Source: Bacteroidales bacterium UBA6401 | GTDB taxonomy: Bacteria > Bacteroidota > Bacteroidia > Bacteroidales > UBA932 | Assembly: GCA_002438635.1 (NCBI GenBank) | Contig: DJPX01000011.1 | Location: 1-64,000 of the forward strand | Direction: 5' to 3' | Length of the DNA: 64,000 nucleotides | Part shown: positions 43,734-53,206 of the stretch, one piece after another | Layout: each line of letters begins with the position of its first letter | Numbering within the stretch: the first letter of the stretch is position 1 | Position numbers and translations under genes: made by a program | The notes under the pieces: model-generated | Database searches by the model: none | The model's input: the letters and a program-made list of their open reading frames with translations, nothing else | Told to the model about the DNA's origin: nothing

Positions 43734-44540
43734 TTAAGGTACATCTATTTCTATAGGTTCTGAATAGTTCCATCTTTTTGTTCCGCTTCCTGTTGGCGTG
43801 TCGCAGTTAATTCTGGCTGCAGCCCGGACAAAGACTTTTCTTCCAGAAGGAATGGTTCCATTCGATTTTATGGATATGGATTTCCCTTCCAATTGGTCAA
43901 AGGCTGCTCCGCTGTATTTGATTTCACTGGACCATCGGCTGTCTCTATTTCGATAACCTACAGTAGATGAGTAACTGACGAATAGTTGTATATCGGTCAC
44001 ATTACCATAAGCAGGTTTCCAACTCCCTGTGGCTTCAAAGGCCTGTGCCAATTCTTCTCTGGTAGTGGCTCTGGTGACTTTTACTGAAGCCATTATTTTA
44101 CCAGCACTTACCACGGGAGATGAATCGAATTCAACCTTTAGGAATGGTTGAACTTCAAATATTATTTCTTTTTTCCCTTTTAAGTGTATATTCACGCTTT
44201 CGTCTTTTATGGGATGGCCTTCTGTGGTTTCCATAACGAGAGGAACGAATGGTCCATCTACGCGTACATTATAGTCTGCTTCAAAAAGTTTAGTGTTTTG
44301 AAAGGTTCCGTCAGGTTTGCAATAAAAATCTTGCGGAGTTACATTTCCCTCCCAACTGGTCTCTATCAATCTTACCCGTATCCCTTCTGCCCCTTGATCA
44401 GTCAGCACAGGGTCTCCAGTTTTAACATCTATAACTTTTCCGTAAAGTGTTTCGCTAGGCGCATCGTAATTATCCAACCGGAATAATTCGCAAGAGCTTA
44501 TCGATAATGCCGCGATGGCAAATATAAGTATTTTGTTCAT
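43734..44540 (-). CDS. DUF3823 lipoprotein (SusE/F-position protein)
   Basis: A 268-residue lipoprotein: lipobox SISSC (Cys near residue 17), then ETLYGKVIDVKTGDPV, a carboxypeptidase-regulatory-like beta domain (about residues 30-130), and a second beta-rich domain. The pattern fits DUF3823, found after susD in mannan- and glycan-type PULs. Located 5 bases after susD, in the position where SusE/SusF-like surface glycan-binding proteins occur. Binding of mannan at the cell surface is a reasonable inference without direct motif proof. Confidence 0.78.
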   Translation of the reverse strand: MNKILIFAIAALSISSCELFRLDNYDAPSETLYGKVIDVKTGDPVLTDQGAEGIRVRLIETSWEGNVTPQDFYCKPDGTFQNTKLFEADYNVRVDGPFVPLVMETTEGHPIKDESVNIHLKGKKEIIFEVQPFLKVEFDSSPVVSAGKIMASVKVTRATTREELAQAFEATGSWKPAYGNVTDIQLFVSYSSTVGYRNRDSRWSSEIKYSGAAFDQLEGKSISIKSNGTIPSGRKVFVRAAARINCDTPTGSGTKRWNYSEPIEIDVP

Positions 44541-44545
44541 AATAT

Positions 44546-46612
44546 TTATCTGTTAGGCTGTTGATCTATGACAGGACTTTTGGATACTTCGTTCGAAGGA
44601 ATTTCGAAGTAGTAATCTATGGCATCGTACATGAGTTCCATCTCACGAGCCATTTGGAAGTTAGCATCAAAGAAATATTTTCCTGTTTCAGTACTGTAGA
44701 AAGGATAAAGCCCGTGTAGACGATAGCTGGAGCCCTTTCCGAAGCGAGAAGCGTCGCGTTGTTCTCCCCAGAAACCATTTCTGCCGTCGTCGTGCTGAAC
44801 TCTCCACCTGCGGATGTCCCATTTGCTTTTATGCTCGAATGCCAATTCTTTCCTCCTCTCCCTTCTAACTTGATCGCGACTTTGCTGATCCGGGCCAAGT
44901 TTCGAGTCGAGCAAGTTAGCTCCGGCTCTTTCTCTTATGTCATTTATAGCCTGCGTGGCTATTTGTAACATATCATCCCCTTCAACAGGCGAAGCCACTC
45001 CATCCATAGACAGCTCTACGGCTGATTCTGCTGCGGCTAAAAGCACATCGGCATATCGCATCAGGATAAATGGTTGAGCGGATTTTCCTTCTCCTCTAAT
45101 GTAGTTAGGATCTGGATTAAGGTATTTGCGTAGATAGAAGCCGGAAAGGTTGGCCTCATTATCTTTGACATCGTAGAATGGACCATTTTCTCCGGCGGCT
45201 GTCATCTTCGTACCATCGGAAAGTTCCACTATCTCTTGGCCGGACTGGGCTCTTGGGCTCAGATATAGTGTTTTAGGTGAGTTCTTGTATTGAGGAAGGT
45301 TCTGGTAGAAATTCTCAGTGGCTCTGCTATATGAGTAGTCGCTCCATAGTGGAGATATTGGTGCGGAACCCGTATAGACACCTGCACGTATCTCTATCGT
45401 CTGGTTACGGAAGACATCACCTGGCAGAATTACATAGGCTCTAAGTCGTGGTTCGGCATTTTTGAAGAAATCCATCGTGGTGTCGAACATTAGATAGTGT
45501 CCGGAAGTATTATCATCGCCATCCGTTACTCTTATGGTGCCGTCCGGATATCTATCAAAGCCATCGAATAATTCTACGAAGTCAAGTGACGGACAACTTC
45601 CAGAACAAAGCGGGTCTCTAAAGATGAAAGGTGAACTATATGCGTCAAGTCCGTGAGTAAGAGATGGATATTCGTACTCCTTTACGAATATGTTCTCTGG
45701 ACTGGTAAGATCACTGAACATATCTACCATGTTTTGATACATGGCTTCTTTGTCTCCAGCCACCCATTTTTTCTTATATAGAGAGTATTTCCCACTATTC
45801 ATCACTTCGCGAGCAGCTTTATACGCCTCGCTGAAATACCTGATATAGGCCTCCTTATAGGAACTGCTATCGAATCCCATTACCCTTGTTTCTGTCTTGC
45901 TTCCTATTCCGGTAAGGCGACCGGTTACGGTTTCGTTATATTTGGCTACACTACCTGCATACAACATTGCTTCTGCCTTGAAAGCCAGTGCCGCATATTT
46001 ATCGACAAGCCCGGAAAGAACGGCCGTTTGTGGAAGCAAGGAGATGGCAGTGTCAAAATCCTCACAGATCTGATCCCAAGTTTCTTCCTCACTTGAGCGA
46101 GGAACTTCCAGTTTTGAGGATTCGTTAGGATAGGCAATAGTATGGGTAACAAGAGGAATTCCTCCGAATCTACGTGCCATTTGATAGAAAACATATGCTC
46201 GCACGAAGTAGCCTTGGCCCATAAAGAAGTTGAATTCCATATCAGTGAAGTTATCTTTGTGCTCTGGTAACTCTTCTATCAGGTGGTTGGCATCGTGAAG
46301 AAGAGTGAATGCACTACTCCAAAATGGGTTTTCTTCCGACCTGAAAGTGCGGAACACGTCATCGCGATTCATTGCCTCACCACATCCATCGATGCCCAAT
46401 GTTCCGAGCCACCCATTGAAATTGAATCCCCAAGCGGCCATATATTTGAAATCCTCAAACGGCATATGGGAGTATAATCGCGTCATATAGATGGCCATAC
46501 CTTTGGTTGATCCCATAAGGTCATCATCGGTAACGATATTTTTAGGTGTAAGGTCCATATTACATCCAAATATGGACAACGCAGAAATAATCAGTATAAT
46601 TATCTTTTTCAT
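44546..46612 (-). CDS. SusD/RagB-family surface glycan-binding lipoprotein
   Basis: The lid of the SusCD importer. Lipobox SIFGC (Cys near residue 17), then NMDLTPKNIVTDDDLM, the usual mature SusD start. TPR-like helical regions include FFMGQGYFVRAYVFYQMARRFGG (about residue 130) with the conserved RAYYY-like helix and GGIPLV after it. The C-terminal RRERRKELAFEHKSKWDIRRW (about 590) is a strong SusD signature. At 688 residues it is longer than the usual 500-600, with extra loop material near residues 300-480. It lies 10 bases after susC. Confidence 0.94.
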   Translation of the reverse strand: MKKIIILIISALSIFGCNMDLTPKNIVTDDDLMGSTKGMAIYMTRLYSHMPFEDFKYMAAWGFNFNGWLGTLGIDGCGEAMNRDDVFRTFRSEENPFWSSAFTLLHDANHLIEELPEHKDNFTDMEFNFFMGQGYFVRAYVFYQMARRFGGIPLVTHTIAYPNESSKLEVPRSSEEETWDQICEDFDTAISLLPQTAVLSGLVDKYAALAFKAEAMLYAGSVAKYNETVTGRLTGIGSKTETRVMGFDSSSYKEAYIRYFSEAYKAAREVMNSGKYSLYKKKWVAGDKEAMYQNMVDMFSDLTSPENIFVKEYEYPSLTHGLDAYSSPFIFRDPLCSGSCPSLDFVELFDGFDRYPDGTIRVTDGDDNTSGHYLMFDTTMDFFKNAEPRLRAYVILPGDVFRNQTIEIRAGVYTGSAPISPLWSDYSYSRATENFYQNLPQYKNSPKTLYLSPRAQSGQEIVELSDGTKMTAAGENGPFYDVKDNEANLSGFYLRKYLNPDPNYIRGEGKSAQPFILMRYADVLLAAAESAVELSMDGVASPVEGDDMLQIATQAINDIRERAGANLLDSKLGPDQQSRDQVRRERRKELAFEHKSKWDIRRWRVQHDDGRNGFWGEQRDASRFGKGSSYRLHGLYPFYSTETGKYFFDANFQMAREMELMYDAIDYYFEIPSNEVSKSPVIDQQPNR

Positions 46613-46622
46613 ATCAGCCTTT

Positions 46623-49600
46623 TTAGAAAGATAGGTTCAATCCTAAGCTAACGGTTTTATTCAATGGATACATTCGCCCGTAATCCGAATCCGGGTGTTC
46701 GGGATCCACATACTTGATACCACATAGAGTGAATAGATTATATGCATTAATAAACATTCTGGTGGTGAATCCGTTTTTGTTTTTTCTCGGAAGAGTGTAG
46801 CCTAGCTCGATGCTCTTAAGCCTAAGGTATGAGGTGCTAACTCTATTGAAAGAGGAATTCTTTTCAGGTGAATGTCCTGTAAAGGCGTAGTGACCACTTA
46901 TCCAAGTAAGAGTCTGATCATAAGGATCTGAATACTCTCCTTGTGGATGCCACCTATCGGTGAATTGTTCCAGTACGCCACCACCATTTGACCCCCATAT
47001 AGAGTATAGAGGCTCATCGTACATATAAGAACCGAGAGCGGAGCCTTGTAATAGCATACTGAAATCGAAGCCTTTGTATTGACAGTTCATAGCCAGGGAG
47101 TAATTCATCCAAGGAGTCTGGTCATAGGCAAATGGATGCTCGTCAAGGCTGCTTATTTCGCCATCTCCATTCCAATCAAGGTATTTGTAATCTCCCGGGA
47201 GCAGATTCCCTTCCTTGTAAATGTCATAGTTCCAGATGTCTTCCCAGCTTTCATATCTTCCCACGCCCTCATATCCGAATTGCACACCTTGATAGCGATT
47301 GGTCAGGTTATCGTTACGCCATCTGTCGTATGAGTTCCCGTAAGGGCCTTGTCCATAAGCCTTTAAATTTTGCCTGCGGGTAATGGAGGCGATGCCTTTA
47401 AGCGAATACTCGAACTCTCCGATTTTGTTTCTATGTGAGAGTTCCATTTCAAGACCCAAGTTGCGGTCGCTATTGAGGTTTTCTACCGGTGCGGACGCTC
47501 CTACTACCGTAGGCAGTGAAGATGTGTTCTGCCCGAAGACTCCATCGCGCCTTCTTTCGAAGTAATCGAATGTTATGCCCAAAAGACCATTCCACGCTTC
47601 GAAATCCACACCGATATTGAAGGTTTTCGATTTAAGCCAGGTGATGTTGGTGTTAGGAAGTGGAGAAGTGTTTACACCATATACAAGTTCGTTTCCTATT
47701 ATATAGGCAGGCGCATAGCCTGAGTAATAACCTTTTTCTCCATCTACTCCAGTAGCAGGGTAGATGTATCCGGCAAGCCATTCGTAATTTAATTCGCTGT
47801 CGTCTCCTAGCGAGCCATAACTTGCTCTGAGTTTGAGTTGATTTATGGATGATAGTATTTCACTATCCTTGAAGAATGGTTCTTCTGAGATTCTCCATCC
47901 GGCAGACAGCGATGGGAAGAATCCCCATTGATGTCCAGGTGCGAACTTCGATGAGCCATCGTATCTGAATTGGCCTTCAATAAGATAGCGATTATCAAAG
48001 TTGTAATTTAATCGACCTATAAATGCCTGGTAGGCTATTTCGTAGAAGGAGTCGATATTGCTGTTTATGTCTACGAAAGTGGATTGGGTTTTGTCTTTTA
48101 GTGCAGTAAGATAAGGGGAGCTGAATGCCAACTCTCCTACGAGGTAGTAGTTATCTCCTTTTCTCTTTTGTGCTTCATACCCGAAAGTAGCACTTATGTC
48201 GTGTTTGCCGAATTTGCGGTTGTACGAAAGTATGACTTGAGCGAGTGCCTGCCATTTTGAATAGAATTCTCTGGTAAGTCTGTTCGAGTGGTCAGAAAAC
48301 TCCTTTGCTACATATTCTCCGGTCAGCTCGTCTTTAGCATAAAGATTATAGGCTTTTCGGAAGAATTCGTTATCGTCCAGCTTATAGTCGTAACTGAGCA
48401 TTCCTTTAAGGGATAGTCCTTTTAGGGCATCAGTTAGAGTGCCGAAATCGTATTCAAGAGATGTCGCTCCTTGGAATTGTTTTTCATTATAGTCTTTGTA
48501 ACCTGATATCTCGCGGGTCATCATAGCCACTGTGTTTTGCATAAGGTCTAGACCCTCGTAGTTAAGCATCGTATGCGCATCGTCTGCATAGGCTGGGAAT
48601 AATACGCCTTGTTTCCACAGGTTACGGATGAGCGTAACGGCGTCGGAGTCAGGGTTTTTTCTCGTATCGGCAAATCCGCTGATGTTGAGATTGAATTTAA
48701 GCCCTTCCGTTATTGTAGCGTCGATGTTAGAGCGTATGTTGAATTTAGAATAATTCAGGTCACCGGAGCGGAAGAATCCTTCTTGGTAAAGGTACCCCAT
48801 ACTAGCATAGTACTGATATTTTTCATTACCTCCGCTTAGAGAAACATCGTGTTGAGTTTGTGGTGCCATATCAGTAAAGACTAGCGAGTTCCAGTCGGCA
48901 GCCTTGCGAGTGCCATTACGATATTGATCCATAAATTCTTTCGTGAAAGTTATGGAACCACTTCCGTCCGACTTGTTCAACGCCATTTCGTTATAGAGGG
49001 TCATTGCATCTATTGCTCCTGCCAATTTAGGCATGGTCGAAGGGTGCTGAAAAGTGAAAGAGCCGTTATATTGGACCGTCGATTTTCCTTCGCTACCTTT
49101 TTTAGTGGTTACCAGGATAACACCATTGCCACCTCGTACACCATAAATGGCTGCTGAAGCGTCTTTTAGAACAGAAACGTTTTCTATATCGTTAGCATTG
49201 AGTCTTTGGAAATCGGCTGTAGAGCGGGGAACGCCATCTATGATTACAAGTGGTTCACCAAGCCCTCGTATATCCATATTGTTGTTATATGTACCTGGCT
49301 CTGCTGATTTTTGCCAAATTCGCACTCCGGAAACGCGCCCCGTAAGCATATTCTGTGGGTTTTCGTTTTTGGTCTTAATCATATTGTCTCCACCCACACC
49401 GGAAATAGCACCTACGATGGAGCCCTTCTTCTGCGTACCATATCCTACCACCACCGCGTCTTCCAAAAAGGTATTATCCGGTTTTAGTGTTACATTGATC
49501 GTGTTACGGGAGTCGATATGCTCGAATATCGTAGCAAACCCCATGCATGAAAACTCTAGGGTAGCGTCTTGGGGTGCCGTTAGGTGGTATTTACCATTCT

Positions 49601-49760
49601 CGTCGGTGATGACCCCCATATTGGTACCCTTGATTCTTACACTAGCTCCATATAGCGGAAGTGATGCATCGTCAAGCACCACTCCTGCTATCTTTATGTC
49701 CTGCGCGCTGAGCGAGAGTGCGCAAACTAATGAAAAAAGTAATGTTACAGCCTTTCTCAT
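46623..49760 (-). CDS. SusC-like TonB-dependent outer-membrane transporter
   Basis: Imports oligosaccharides in complex with SusD. Signal peptide MRKAVTLLFSLVCALSLSA, then a carboxypeptidase-regulatory-like domain (about residues 22-95; IAGVVLDDASLPLYGASVRI), the plug domain with VVGYGTQKKGSIVGAI (about 103) and VYGVRGGNGVILVTTKKG-like motif (AIYGVRGGNGVILVT), then the 22-strand barrel ending VSLGLNLSF. Length 1045 is typical. The ATG at 49760 overlaps the GH76 stop as ATGA; an upstream in-frame ATG at 49790 would give a poor signal peptide. A 210-residue reading frame on the other strand (49147-49779) is treated as a shadow. Confidence 0.95.
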   Translation of the reverse strand: MRKAVTLLFSLVCALSLSAQDIKIAGVVLDDASLPLYGASVRIKGTNMGVITDENGKYHLTAPQDATLEFSCMGFATIFEHIDSRNTINVTLKPDNTFLEDAVVVGYGTQKKGSIVGAISGVGGDNMIKTKNENPQNMLTGRVSGVRIWQKSAEPGTYNNNMDIRGLGEPLVIIDGVPRSTADFQRLNANDIENVSVLKDASAAIYGVRGGNGVILVTTKKGSEGKSTVQYNGSFTFQHPSTMPKLAGAIDAMTLYNEMALNKSDGSGSITFTKEFMDQYRNGTRKAADWNSLVFTDMAPQTQHDVSLSGGNEKYQYYASMGYLYQEGFFRSGDLNYSKFNIRSNIDATITEGLKFNLNISGFADTRKNPDSDAVTLIRNLWKQGVLFPAYADDAHTMLNYEGLDLMQNTVAMMTREISGYKDYNEKQFQGATSLEYDFGTLTDALKGLSLKGMLSYDYKLDDNEFFRKAYNLYAKDELTGEYVAKEFSDHSNRLTREFYSKWQALAQVILSYNRKFGKHDISATFGYEAQKRKGDNYYLVGELAFSSPYLTALKDKTQSTFVDINSNIDSFYEIAYQAFIGRLNYNFDNRYLIEGQFRYDGSSKFAPGHQWGFFPSLSAGWRISEEPFFKDSEILSSINQLKLRASYGSLGDDSELNYEWLAGYIYPATGVDGEKGYYSGYAPAYIIGNELVYGVNTSPLPNTNITWLKSKTFNIGVDFEAWNGLLGITFDYFERRRDGVFGQNTSSLPTVVGASAPVENLNSDRNLGLEMELSHRNKIGEFEYSLKGIASITRRQNLKAYGQGPYGNSYDRWRNDNLTNRYQGVQFGYEGVGRYESWEDIWNYDIYKEGNLLPGDYKYLDWNGDGEISSLDEHPFAYDQTPWMNYSLAMNCQYKGFDFSMLLQGSALGSYMYDEPLYSIWGSNGGGVLEQFTDRWHPQGEYSDPYDQTLTWISGHYAFTGHSPEKNSSFNRVSTSYLRLKSIELGYTLPRKNKNGFTTRMFINAYNLFTLCGIKYVDPEHPDSDYGRMYPLNKTVSLGLNLSF

Positions 49761-51220
49761 AATGAGTTCTGTTTTGTAGTTATATTCCATTTAGCCAATA
49801 CGGCGTATTGTGCAGCAAAAGAGAATGTAAACATTCCTTCCACATCGTTTTTGAAATTGAATACATTCCATCCGTAAAGTAAACTTGGAGGGAGCATGGC
49901 ATCCTTTAGGTAATTATCCCATGCGTAGTCAAGGTTAGTCTGGAAAGTGTTGATGTTGAAGGTTACATTCGAATAGAAAGCTGATGCATCCACCCAGCCA
50001 CGCATAAGCACTCCATTGAACCAGTTATTAAAGCCGGTAATGTTGTATTCATATAGGTCAGGTTTAGATGTAGATTTATGTGCGAAATATTGAAATGCTC
50101 TAGTGCATAGGGCCGTCATATCTTCCAAGTAGTTTCGTTTTTCTGTAACCCTATATAGGTCTGCTGCACCAGAAAGCATAGTTCCGCTATTATATGAGTA
50201 AAATTCTCCGGTAGGAGATTCGATGGTGTTATATCCTCTGTATTTAACACCGTCTACATATTCATATGCTATGTTGTCTCCTCCGTATCCTTTGGCTCCG
50301 AGCATATCCCAATACACGCCATAGGTTTTGTTATACAGGTGTGATTTCATAAAATCGTAAACCTTTTCAGCGTACATGAGGTAGTAGTCGCTCTTTTTCA
50401 TAGTTTTAGTCAGCCTGGCTCTTTTTTCTCCTATGTAGCGATATGTTGTTTCTTCGTCGCTGTCTTTATAAATTTCATAAAGCCATACGAGTGGGCTTAT
50501 GAATGGGCCGTTGCTGCACGAGTGTTTAGTATAATATCCTGGTCCCCATACTATACCTCCATGCTCTTGTCCGTTATCTTCAATTGTAGTATCCCATCCA
50601 TCTAGTACATAAGTTGCAAGATATTCTGCTTTTTCGAGATACTTTTTATCACCAGTAAGCTTGTATGATTCAAGAAGTTCACGTGTAAGCCATTGCTGAT
50701 CATCGTAAACATTCATTACACCTTCCACTTCCGCTTTATGCGGAGAACTTGCCCTATTTACCCCGTAGACTGTCCATTCTTTTGTCTGTGTGTAGGAAGT
50801 TAGTGTAAATGTGCCTTCATACCATTTCAGGTTCTCGACGAGTTCGTCAAGGATTTGCTTGTATGTTTGGAAGTAATTATTGTAAAAGCTGTCGTCTCCA
50901 GCTTCCTTCAAGGCTACAAATCCGTGCAGAATAGCATTTACGGCCTCAATGGCGCTTGTATACATCCAAACACTGGCCTTTTCGTCAGATTTTTTCTTGG
51001 TGAAGGGATTATAGTATCGGGACATAGCATAATCCGTAGTCGTGAAATAATTGGTTTTCGCTGCGGCTACCATACTCATGGCTCTGGTCAAATTCTTTCG
51101 TGCCAGTTCCATCTCCTTGTCGTCTACATTAGGATTAGGCTCAGGGTTGGGTTTAGCTTGTGGTGTGCAGCTTGATAGAAGCAGAATTGAGAGCGCAAGA
51201 AAAAATCTAAGAGTTGACAT
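49757..51220 (-). CDS. GH76 endo-alpha-1,6-mannanase lipoprotein
   Basis: Cleaves the alpha-1,6-mannan backbone internally. Lipobox LLSSC (Cys near residue 18) followed by a Pro/Asn/Glu-rich linker (TPQAKPNPEPNPNVDD) suggests display on the cell surface. The alpha/alpha-toroid fold contains VMNVYDDQQWLTRELLESYK (about residue 168) with the catalytic Asp-Asp pair, GGIVWGPGYYTKHSCSNGP (about 222) and YNSGTMLSGAADLYRVT (about 330). Length 487 is as expected. It lies upstream of susC, with an intergenic hairpin before it. Confidence 0.92.
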   Translation of the reverse strand: MSTLRFFLALSILLLSSCTPQAKPNPEPNPNVDDKEMELARKNLTRAMSMVAAAKTNYFTTTDYAMSRYYNPFTKKKSDEKASVWMYTSAIEAVNAILHGFVALKEAGDDSFYNNYFQTYKQILDELVENLKWYEGTFTLTSYTQTKEWTVYGVNRASSPHKAEVEGVMNVYDDQQWLTRELLESYKLTGDKKYLEKAEYLATYVLDGWDTTIEDNGQEHGGIVWGPGYYTKHSCSNGPFISPLVWLYEIYKDSDEETTYRYIGEKRARLTKTMKKSDYYLMYAEKVYDFMKSHLYNKTYGVYWDMLGAKGYGGDNIAYEYVDGVKYRGYNTIESPTGEFYSYNSGTMLSGAADLYRVTEKRNYLEDMTALCTRAFQYFAHKSTSKPDLYEYNITGFNNWFNGVLMRGWVDASAFYSNVTFNINTFQTNLDYAWDNYLKDAMLPPSLLYGWNVFNFKNDVEGMFTFSFAAQYAVLAKWNITTKQNSL

Positions 51221-51237
51221 AATGTAAAAATGAGAAA

Positions 51238-51271
51238 GATGGTCTGGGGGCTAGTCTACCCCCGGACCATC
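51238..51271 (-). terminator. Intra-operon hairpin between the first and second PUL genes
   Basis: GATGGTC-T-GGGGG and CCCCC-GGACCATC form a 13-base near-perfect GC-rich stem with a loop of about 8 bases. On the minus strand it is followed by TTTCTCATTTTT, a broken T-tract. It is probably a partial terminator or an RNA-stabilising stem that lets the first gene be expressed more than the rest of the operon. Confidence 0.6.
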
Positions 51272-51288
51272 GTACTTGAATAATGTAA

Positions 51289-53136
51289 TTATTTTAGAGT
51301 TATGCTGTGAATACAGAGTTTGTTTTCATCGTCATTCTTTTCGCCCTTGAATACGCCTAGCATTACTATTACATTCTTGCCATTGAATTCAGAAAGGTCG
51401 TATACGAATTGAGCATAATCCTCAGGTGTGTCAGCACTGCCGTTCTCGTGGATGAATTTCCAGCACCCGTTATCAGCGGCCTGGCCAACGGTGGTTTCAG
51501 GGGTGAGGTTCTTGACAGTACCATCTTCAGTGATTATGGTTACTTTAAAGAATGTGGCATTAGACGAGCTGAAATTACGAGCATTTAGTCCAAGTTTATT
51601 ATGCCCCTGTGCAATAGCAAATTTGGCATAGAAATAAGACTGCGGTGCTGTGGTGCTTACTTCTGCGTCTCCTCCTTTTGTCTTGATTATAAAGCCTTCT
51701 CCTGCAAATGGTTCATTGTCTTTTTCAATAGGCATGCAAGACCACCATGCTGCGAAATGTCCAGCTTTTCTCCAATTCTTGTATGCATCGCGGTACATTT
51801 CAGGTCCGTCTATATCGGTTCTTGGATCCGGAGATATTCCTATGAATTCAGAGAATTCTGTAACTGGCATAGTAGAGCGTACCATCTCCATGGTCATCTT
51901 ATACTGTTCGTCAAGTCCGGGAACATTTTCTCCAGGAAGGTATCCCCACTCGCTTGGCTGCTCTTTTGCAAATGCGATTCTGCGAAGAACTAGCTGTTTC
52001 CAATAATCACCTGTTTCCCAACGGTAAATACCTATAGCGATGACTACCTCTTTACCGATGTATTTGCTGAGGTCGAATTTGTGGTCAGGGTTAGAGTAAC
52101 TTTCGTTATAGGACTCTATGATTTCGCCTATAAGTTCTGCTTTAGGCTCTGCTGCGTCAAGATCAATGACCATAACACCCCAATGGGCAGGAGCATCTTC
52201 TTGACATGCGTGTGTGCGCATCTTTATGGACATAATGCAGTTGTCTTCAGTAATATACTTACGTCCGGCCAGATAAGAGTCGAAGTTCTCGTGGTCTGCA
52301 GGGTTCTGCCAATGTCCTTCGGCTTCGCTGTTACGAATCTGGATAGTGGTACCTTCGTTTTGTTCCTCCCACCGTCCATACCAGCTTGTAAGGGTTCCCA
52401 TGAAATCGGTTGACCAGTCGAAGTGTGGATAAGCATCACTATTCTTTCCTCCGCGATACTCGTTGTAGTGCCATACATCTACAGATTTAAGATCCTCTGC
52501 TGTCGCGCCAGGAAGGAGTTCTTTTGCTCCCATTCTAACATCTTCTACGGTTACGATAAAGTCACCGGTGAATTGATCTTTAGATACCTTTTTCTCTACA
52601 TCCACGCATCCTGACATGGTAAACAGAAGTGTGTAGTCGTCAATGGTAAGATTTTCAAATAAATAAACGCCATTTTCATCAGTAGTGGTAGTCTGGGCGC
52701 CGGCGTTAAGGCTTACATTTACGCCTTTCATTCCGGCATTACCATTGCGTGCGTCAACACATTTTCCAGTAATCTTGCATCCGGCGATAAGCATCTTGAC
52801 ATTAACGGTAGCTTTTCCATCTTTAAATGAATTAACATTTATAGTAGAAGAGGTTGTAGCATATCCGTTCTTTGTGAAAGTAAGAGTTTGCTTGTCCATA
52901 GGGACATTTTGGATGGTGTATGAGCCATCAACAGCTGTAACAGCTTTGAGCTCGGTGTTTTTTACCGATACTTCTACATCTATTATAGGAGTGCCCAATT
53001 CATCGGTTACTATTCCCGCAACCGTCCCTTTAGGAGTTTCTACGATGTTCTCTTTTTCTTTACAAGAGTTTGTAAGTAGCGTTGCTGCGATCATTATCGC
53101 TGCGCTCGCCATTTTAAATAGTTTTGTGTGTCTCAT
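51289..53136 (-). CDS. Surface lipoprotein with two carboxypeptidase-regulatory-like domains
   Basis: A 615-residue lipoprotein, lipobox LLTNSC (Cys near residue 25). Two beta-sandwich carboxypeptidase-regulatory-like domains follow: about residues 37-110 (GTVAGIVTDELGTPIIDVEV, YTIQNVPMDKQTLTFTKNGY) and 120-195 (ITGKCVDARNGNAGMKGVNV, GVYLFENLTIDDYTLLFT). The remaining 400 residues, rich in Trp and Tyr, are not recognised; two similar beta-rich halves with DLSKYIGKEVVIAIGIYRW and DLSEFNGKNVIVMLGVFKG suggest a duplicated carbohydrate-binding-like fold. As first gene of a mannan PUL and surface lipoprotein it is a candidate glycan-binding protein; no glycosidase motif is visible. Confidence 0.72.
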   Translation of the reverse strand: MRHTKLFKMASAAIMIAATLLTNSCKEKENIVETPKGTVAGIVTDELGTPIIDVEVSVKNTELKAVTAVDGSYTIQNVPMDKQTLTFTKNGYATTSSTINVNSFKDGKATVNVKMLIAGCKITGKCVDARNGNAGMKGVNVSLNAGAQTTTTDENGVYLFENLTIDDYTLLFTMSGCVDVEKKVSKDQFTGDFIVTVEDVRMGAKELLPGATAEDLKSVDVWHYNEYRGGKNSDAYPHFDWSTDFMGTLTSWYGRWEEQNEGTTIQIRNSEAEGHWQNPADHENFDSYLAGRKYITEDNCIMSIKMRTHACQEDAPAHWGVMVIDLDAAEPKAELIGEIIESYNESYSNPDHKFDLSKYIGKEVVIAIGIYRWETGDYWKQLVLRRIAFAKEQPSEWGYLPGENVPGLDEQYKMTMEMVRSTMPVTEFSEFIGISPDPRTDIDGPEMYRDAYKNWRKAGHFAAWWSCMPIEKDNEPFAGEGFIIKTKGGDAEVSTTAPQSYFYAKFAIAQGHNKLGLNARNFSSSNATFFKVTIITEDGTVKNLTPETTVGQAADNGCWKFIHENGSADTPEDYAQFVYDLSEFNGKNVIVMLGVFKGEKNDDENKLCIHSITLK

Positions 53137-53189
53137 AACAACGTGTGATTAGAAAATATTTTTATGATTTCTTTGTTCATTGTTTTCTG

Positions 53190-53197
53190 CAAAGTAA
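53190..53197 (-). promoter_or_regulatory. -7 box of the mannan PUL promoter
   Basis: On the minus strand it reads TTACTTTG, one mismatch to TAnnTTTG. No -33 element is found at the expected place; instead operator repeats occupy that region. The predicted start near 53184 leaves a leader of about 48 bases before the first PUL gene. A weak box without a -33 element fits an activator-dependent promoter. Confidence 0.55.
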
Positions 53198-53206
53198 ACT
53201 CTCATA

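Noticed and set aside
49147..49779. A 210-codon plus-strand reading frame
   Set aside because: It is fully antisense to the signal peptide and plug regions of susC, with no ribosome binding site or known motif.
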